DNA from: Paenibacillus piscarius
Lineage (GTDB): Bacteria; Bacillota; Bacilli; Paenibacillales; Paenibacillaceae
Assembly (NCBI RefSeq): GCF_022234545.1
Contig: NZ_JAIEUI010000028.1
Span: 1-64,000, forward strand
Length of the DNA: 64,000 bases
Direction of reading: 5' to 3'
Shown here in pieces: positions 60,624 through 64,000 of this stretch. A program made the translations under genes and the position numbers. The notes below the pieces were generated by a model. It saw only the letters and a list, made by a program, of their open reading frames with translations, did no database searches and was not told where the DNA came from. Position 1 is the stretch's first letter, and each line of letters starts with the position of its first letter.

Positions 60624-62366
60624 ATGGCGAAAAAGAGAAAATGGTGGTCAAGTTTACTAGTTGTATCGTTGGTAGGGGTTCTATTCACAGGCTGCAGCAC
60701 TAATAATACTTCAAGCTCTGCGACTAATGCTCCTGCCGCAACGGCAGCCCCGACAGAGAGCGCAGCGCCGGATGCTACTGAAGCACCCCCGGCTGATGGG
60801 CCTGTGGACGGGGGGACGCTTGTAACAAGCACATTCTCTGATATTGTTAATATTAATCCCCTTCTAGTTAATGACACCTCATCGGGCGATGTCGCCCAGT
60901 TCGTCTTCGCGAAGCTGTACAACCTCGACCGCGAAGGCAATGTGAAGGCTGAAGACTGGTCTTTGGCCGCTGACCTCCCGGAAATCTCCGCAGACGGATT
61001 AACGTATACCGTGAAGCTGAAGGATACCATTAAATGGAGCGACGGCCAGCCGATCACCGCGGATGATGTAGTGTATACCATCGAAACAGCCAAGAATAAA
61101 GATACCGGCTCGCCGCTGATCAGCCAATATGACAAGGTGAAGACGGTAGAGAAGGTCGATGACCACACGGTGAAATTCACCATGTCCCAGATTTACGCCC
61201 CATTCCTGTACGCTCTGGTTCAGGAGATTGTACCAGCCCATATCCTGAAGGATGTGAAGCCGACCGAAATGCAGAAGAATGCCTTCGGTACAGATCCGGC
61301 TAAGACTGTTACCAGCGGACCGTGGAAATGGACAGCCTGGAAGCAGGGCGAGAGCCACACGATGGATGCCGATCCGAACTACTGGGGAACAGTGAAGCCT
61401 CATATCGCACAGATTGTCTACAAGATCTATGCTGACCAGAACACTGAAGTCCAAGCGATTATGAAGGGCGATACGGACCATATCAGTGCGATTCCGGTAA
61501 CTCAGGTGGAAGCCGTTAAGAAGGACGGCAAGATTGATATTATCCAGAAGCCGGGCGCCCAGTACGAATATGTTAATTTCAACTTTGACGGCAAGAACTT
61601 CCCGGATGGCTATGGCCTGTTCCAGGGACAGAAGACCAGACAGGCGATTGCCCATGCGCTGAACCGCCAGGGGATGGTGGACAATATTCTGAAGGGCGTA
61701 GGCGCCCTGATGAATGCGCCGTTCCTGCCGGACACCTGGGCGGATCCGGGTGATGCTGCCGTGAACTACGATTACAACGCTGAAACGGCCAAGAAGCTTC
61801 TGGCTGAAGACGGATGGGTTGCCGGCAATGATGGCATTCTGACCAAAGAAGGCCACCGCTTCTCCTTCGAGCTTCAATATAATGCCGGCAACAGCCGCCG
61901 TGAGCAGGTGGCCGCTGTTATCCAGCAGAATCTGAAGGATGTCGGAATTGAAGTGAAGCCGAAGGCGATTGATTTCGCAGCCTGGATCGACCAGAACGTT
62001 ACACCGGGTAAATACCAGGCCCTCTTGCTGGCGTGGTCTCTGAGTACACCGGACCCTGATGCAGAGAGTATCTTCTCCTCCAAGTACTTCCCGCCTGCCG
62101 GACAGAACAGCGGCTGGTATAAGAATGAGAAGCTCGACCAGCTGTGGATAGACGGATATTCCACCGTAGACCAGGCTAAGCGCAAAGAGATCTACAAAGA
62201 AGTAGGTAAAGAAATTTCCACCGACCTTCCTTATGTATTCCTGTATCAGTATGGTCAGGCCATCGGAACAGGACCTAGAGTGCACTGGGCAGAGGAGGAC
62301 GCTCCAGAGCCGTCACTGGGCTATGGACAGTTCTTCCATGCTATCAAATGGTGGGTAACCGATTAA
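60624..62366 (+). CDS. Oligopeptide ABC transporter substrate-binding lipoprotein
   Basis: A 580-residue extracytoplasmic receptor of the SBP_bac_5 (OppA/DppE) family. Lipobox FTGC with lipidated Cys24; a Thr/Ala/Pro-rich linker; then the large bilobed domain starting near 65 with the family motifs LPEISADGLTYTVKLKDTIKWSDGQPITADDVVYT. It captures peptides or similar nutrients for the DppBC-type permeases downstream. AAGGAGGAG precedes ATG 60624. A hairpin lies between it and the permease gene, which would allow excess receptor to be made. Confidence 0.95.
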   Translation: MAKKRKWWSSLLVVSLVGVLFTGCSTNNTSSSATNAPAATAAPTESAAPDATEAPPADGPVDGGTLVTSTFSDIVNINPLLVNDTSSGDVAQFVFAKLYNLDREGNVKAEDWSLAADLPEISADGLTYTVKLKDTIKWSDGQPITADDVVYTIETAKNKDTGSPLISQYDKVKTVEKVDDHTVKFTMSQIYAPFLYALVQEIVPAHILKDVKPTEMQKNAFGTDPAKTVTSGPWKWTAWKQGESHTMDADPNYWGTVKPHIAQIVYKIYADQNTEVQAIMKGDTDHISAIPVTQVEAVKKDGKIDIIQKPGAQYEYVNFNFDGKNFPDGYGLFQGQKTRQAIAHALNRQGMVDNILKGVGALMNAPFLPDTWADPGDAAVNYDYNAETAKKLLAEDGWVAGNDGILTKEGHRFSFELQYNAGNSRREQVAAVIQQNLKDVGIEVKPKAIDFAAWIDQNVTPGKYQALLLAWSLSTPDPDAESIFSSKYFPPAGQNSGWYKNEKLDQLWIDGYSTVDQAKRKEIYKEVGKEISTDLPYVFLYQYGQAIGTGPRVHWAEEDAPEPSLGYGQFFHAIKWWVTD

Positions 62367-62391
62367 TACGCCGCTAACTGAATAGACTTGC

Positions 62392-62428
62392 GGGAGGTGA
62401 AGGAGCATGCTCTTTCACCTCCCCCTTT
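62392..62428 (+). terminator. Intra-operon hairpin between receptor and permease genes
   Basis: GGGAGGTGAAGGAGCA / TGCTCTTTCACCTCCC (15 of 16 pairs) followed by a CCTTTTG tail. It probably acts as a partial terminator and 3'-end stabiliser, lowering permease relative to receptor. Confidence 0.7.
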
Positions 62429-62486
62429 TGTATCAATGGGGGAGCCTCCGCAATCTATCGCCTTACCATCTCTAGGAGGATAGCCA

Positions 62487-63458
62487 ATGACAGAATATCT
62501 GATACGCCGGGTGCTTCAATCGGTACTGGTCATCTTTCTGATTACCATACTGACCTTTCTTCTCATTCATGCGGCTCCGGGCGGCCCTACGCAAGTGATG
62601 CTCGCGCCGGGCCTGTCGCCGGAAATCTTCGAGCAGCAAGCCAAGAATCTGGGGCTGGACCAGCCGATTCATATCCAGTATCTGCACTGGATTGGTGACC
62701 TGCTGCAAGGGGACCTGGGATATACCTTTAAGAACCATATTGCGATCTCGGATCTGCTCTGGCCGCGAATCGGCAATACCGTGATCCTGATGGGGGTCGC
62801 TTGGCTGGTATCGCTGCTGCTTGCCATACCGTGGGGAATCTATAATAGTACCAAAGTCTATGGGTTGTCGGATCAGACGGCTTCGTTCATCTCTTATCTG
62901 GGCTTCGCCATGCCGACCTTCTGGTTCGGGATACTGCTGCAGCAGTGGCTGTCGCTCAAGCTGGACTGGTTCCCCCTGTCGGATATGTATACAAGAGGCA
63001 AGGAAGGCAATGTAGGTGATTTGTTCATGCATCTGGTGCTGCCGGTCACCGTACTCGCGCTTGGCTTCCTGGCTTCTTATATGAAGTATGCGCGGGCCAG
63101 TATGCTGGAGGTGCTGGACCAGGATTATATCCGCACAGCCCGGGCCAAGGGTGTGAAGGAACGTAAGGTCATCTTCCGCCATGCCCTGCGCAATGCGCTG
63201 ATTCCAATTATTACGGTACTCGGCCTGGATCTTCCGATCCTGGTGGGCGGGGCCGCACTGACAGAGAATGTATTCAACTGGCCGGGAATGGGCCGCTGGT
63301 TCGTAGAGATGGCCACGGCGCGCGAATATTCGGCACTGATGGCCGTTACGATCGTGACGGCTGTGATGGTCGTCATCGGCAATCTGCTGGCGGATATATT
63401 GTATGTAGTCGTTGATCCGCGGGTGAAGCTTGGCAAGCAAGGGGGGAAGGCAGCATGA
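62487..63458 (+). CDS. Oligopeptide ABC transporter permease (DppB/OppB type)
   Basis: A 323-residue inner membrane subunit with six transmembrane helices. N-terminal IRRVLQSVLVIFLITILTFLL and LDQPIHIQYLHWIGDLLQGDLG are typical of DppB; the EAA loop that contacts the ATPase is DYIRTARAKGVKERKVIFRHALRNA near residues 215-240. AGGAGG precedes ATG 62487. The stop overlaps the next start (ATGA). Confidence 0.95.
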   Translation: MTEYLIRRVLQSVLVIFLITILTFLLIHAAPGGPTQVMLAPGLSPEIFEQQAKNLGLDQPIHIQYLHWIGDLLQGDLGYTFKNHIAISDLLWPRIGNTVILMGVAWLVSLLLAIPWGIYNSTKVYGLSDQTASFISYLGFAMPTFWFGILLQQWLSLKLDWFPLSDMYTRGKEGNVGDLFMHLVLPVTVLALGFLASYMKYARASMLEVLDQDYIRTARAKGVKERKVIFRHALRNALIPIITVLGLDLPILVGGAALTENVFNWPGMGRWFVEMATAREYSALMAVTIVTAVMVVIGNLLADILYVVVDPRVKLGKQGGKAA

Positions 63459-64000
63459 GTACCAATAATACGGAGCTTACCAAAGGGGTTGTGTCCAAGC
63501 CGCTGGGGACACCGGATATGAATCCGATGCCGGGCGGGACGGACCCGGAGATTCCTGTGGTGGATACCGACCGGCCGCCGGGCCCCTGGAGAACACTGTG
63601 GAAGAAGTTCTCGCGCAATCCTTTTGCCATGGGCGGTTTAATCGTACTGCTTATCTTTGTCGTGTTAGGGATATGCGCACCGTACCTGACCTCTTATGGA
63701 CCGGAGAAAATTGACCTGATGTTCGCCAATCTGAAGCCCGGAGCGGAGGGTCATCCCCTCGGCACCGATGAGCTGGGCCGCGATATTCTAAGCAGACTGC
63801 TCTACAGCGCCCGGATCTCGCTGCTGATCGGGTTCTCGGTTGCCGCTGTATCCGTGCTGGTCGGATCGGTGATCGGGGCCATTTCGGGTTACTTCGGCGG
63901 ATTCGTGGATACGGTATTCATGCGTATTGTTGACGTTATGAACTCCGTGCCGTCCCTGTTTCTGAATATCCTGGTGATGGCGCTGTTCGGCACTCAGATC
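63455..64000 (+). CDS. Oligopeptide ABC transporter permease (DppC/OppC type), cut by window edge
   Basis: The first 182 residues are present; the gene continues past the right edge. A cytoplasmic N-terminus of about 55 residues precedes the first helix (MGGLIVLLIFVVLGICAPYL), then the DppC landmarks HPLGTDELGRDILSRLLYSARISL and SGYFGGFVDTVFMRIVD. It pairs with the preceding permease; translation is coupled through a four-base overlap. ATPase genes are expected outside the window. Confidence 0.95.
   Translation, partial: MSTNNTELTKGVVSKPLGTPDMNPMPGGTDPEIPVVDTDRPPGPWRTLWKKFSRNPFAMGGLIVLLIFVVLGICAPYLTSYGPEKIDLMFANLKPGAEGHPLGTDELGRDILSRLLYSARISLLIGFSVAAVSVLVGSVIGAISGYFGGFVDTVFMRIVDVMNSVPSLFLNILVMALFGTQI

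Noticed and set aside
60999-62285. 428-codon minus-strand frame opposite the peptide receptor gene
   Set aside because: Shadow of a well-supported lipoprotein gene, with no recognisable domain.

Overview
The window looks like chromosomal DNA of a Paenibacillus-type soil Firmicute. This is a genus-level inference. It rests on AAGGAGG-type ribosome binding sites with frequent GTG/TTG starts, a 2260-residue surface protein ending in three SLH domains, an AraC-type regulator fused to a siderophore-binding domain, many carbohydrate-active enzymes with catabolite-control sites, and lipoproteins with Gram-positive lipoboxes. Most genes are GC-rich. A few are visibly AT-richer (Fic protein, toxin-antitoxin pair, giant helicase-nuclease) and may have been acquired.

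Layout. 1-3.9 kb: iron uptake, with a Fur-controlled siderophore-binding lipoprotein, an FhuF-like ferric reductase and a Btr-like AraC regulator whose own promoter and Fur box lie inside the end of the reductase gene. 4-8.2 kb: a small XRE regulator plus membrane protein, divergent from a two-gene heterodimeric ABC exporter. 8.3-15.8 kb: a membrane diguanylate cyclase, a class II Fic protein, an ECF sigma/anti-sigma pair, and DUF4317, DUF4304 and L7/L12-tailed membrane proteins. 16-22.8 kb: the SLH surface protein with seven 156-residue repeats, five of them nearly identical. 22.9-31.8 kb: Nudix hydrolase, AraC regulator divergent from a GH105 hydrolase, a Phd/ParE toxin-antitoxin pair split by a terminator, YaaA, a 1126-residue alpha-solenoid protein, a GNAT enzyme and a DUF4386-like membrane protein. 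32-35.4 kb: a ROK regulator, a zinc dehydrogenase and a secreted GH11 xylanase under a cre site. 35.6-41.3 kb: a SUMF1-type lipoprotein, a GT39-like membrane protein with a coupled small lipoprotein, a ClbS/DfsB protein, a histidine phosphatase, an AraC-GyrI regulator and a GNAT enzyme. 41.5-46.7 kb: a second heterodimeric ABC exporter and a DUF4003 protein. 46.9-49.3 kb: a GH94-type phosphorylase. 49.4-54.5 kb: a 1677-residue helicase-nuclease, the best defence candidate. 54.5-60 kb: aldo/keto reductase, SDR enzyme, and a MacB-type ATPase with an FtsX permease. 60.6-64 kb: an oligopeptide ABC transporter, cut by the right edge.

Themes. Sensing and import are closely tied in the iron locus, where the regulator carries a second copy of the transporter's ligand-binding domain. 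Xylan and pectin enzymes are placed next to regulators and cre-like sites. No rRNA, tRNA, CRISPR array or intact insertion sequence was found. A possible 210-bp MITE-like element and a long imperfect inverted repeat occupy two of the larger intergenic gaps. I found no clearly new multi-gene system. The most interesting items are the helicase-nuclease, the sensor/transporter pair with its direct-repeat operator, the terminator inside the toxin-antitoxin module and the homogenised surface repeats.
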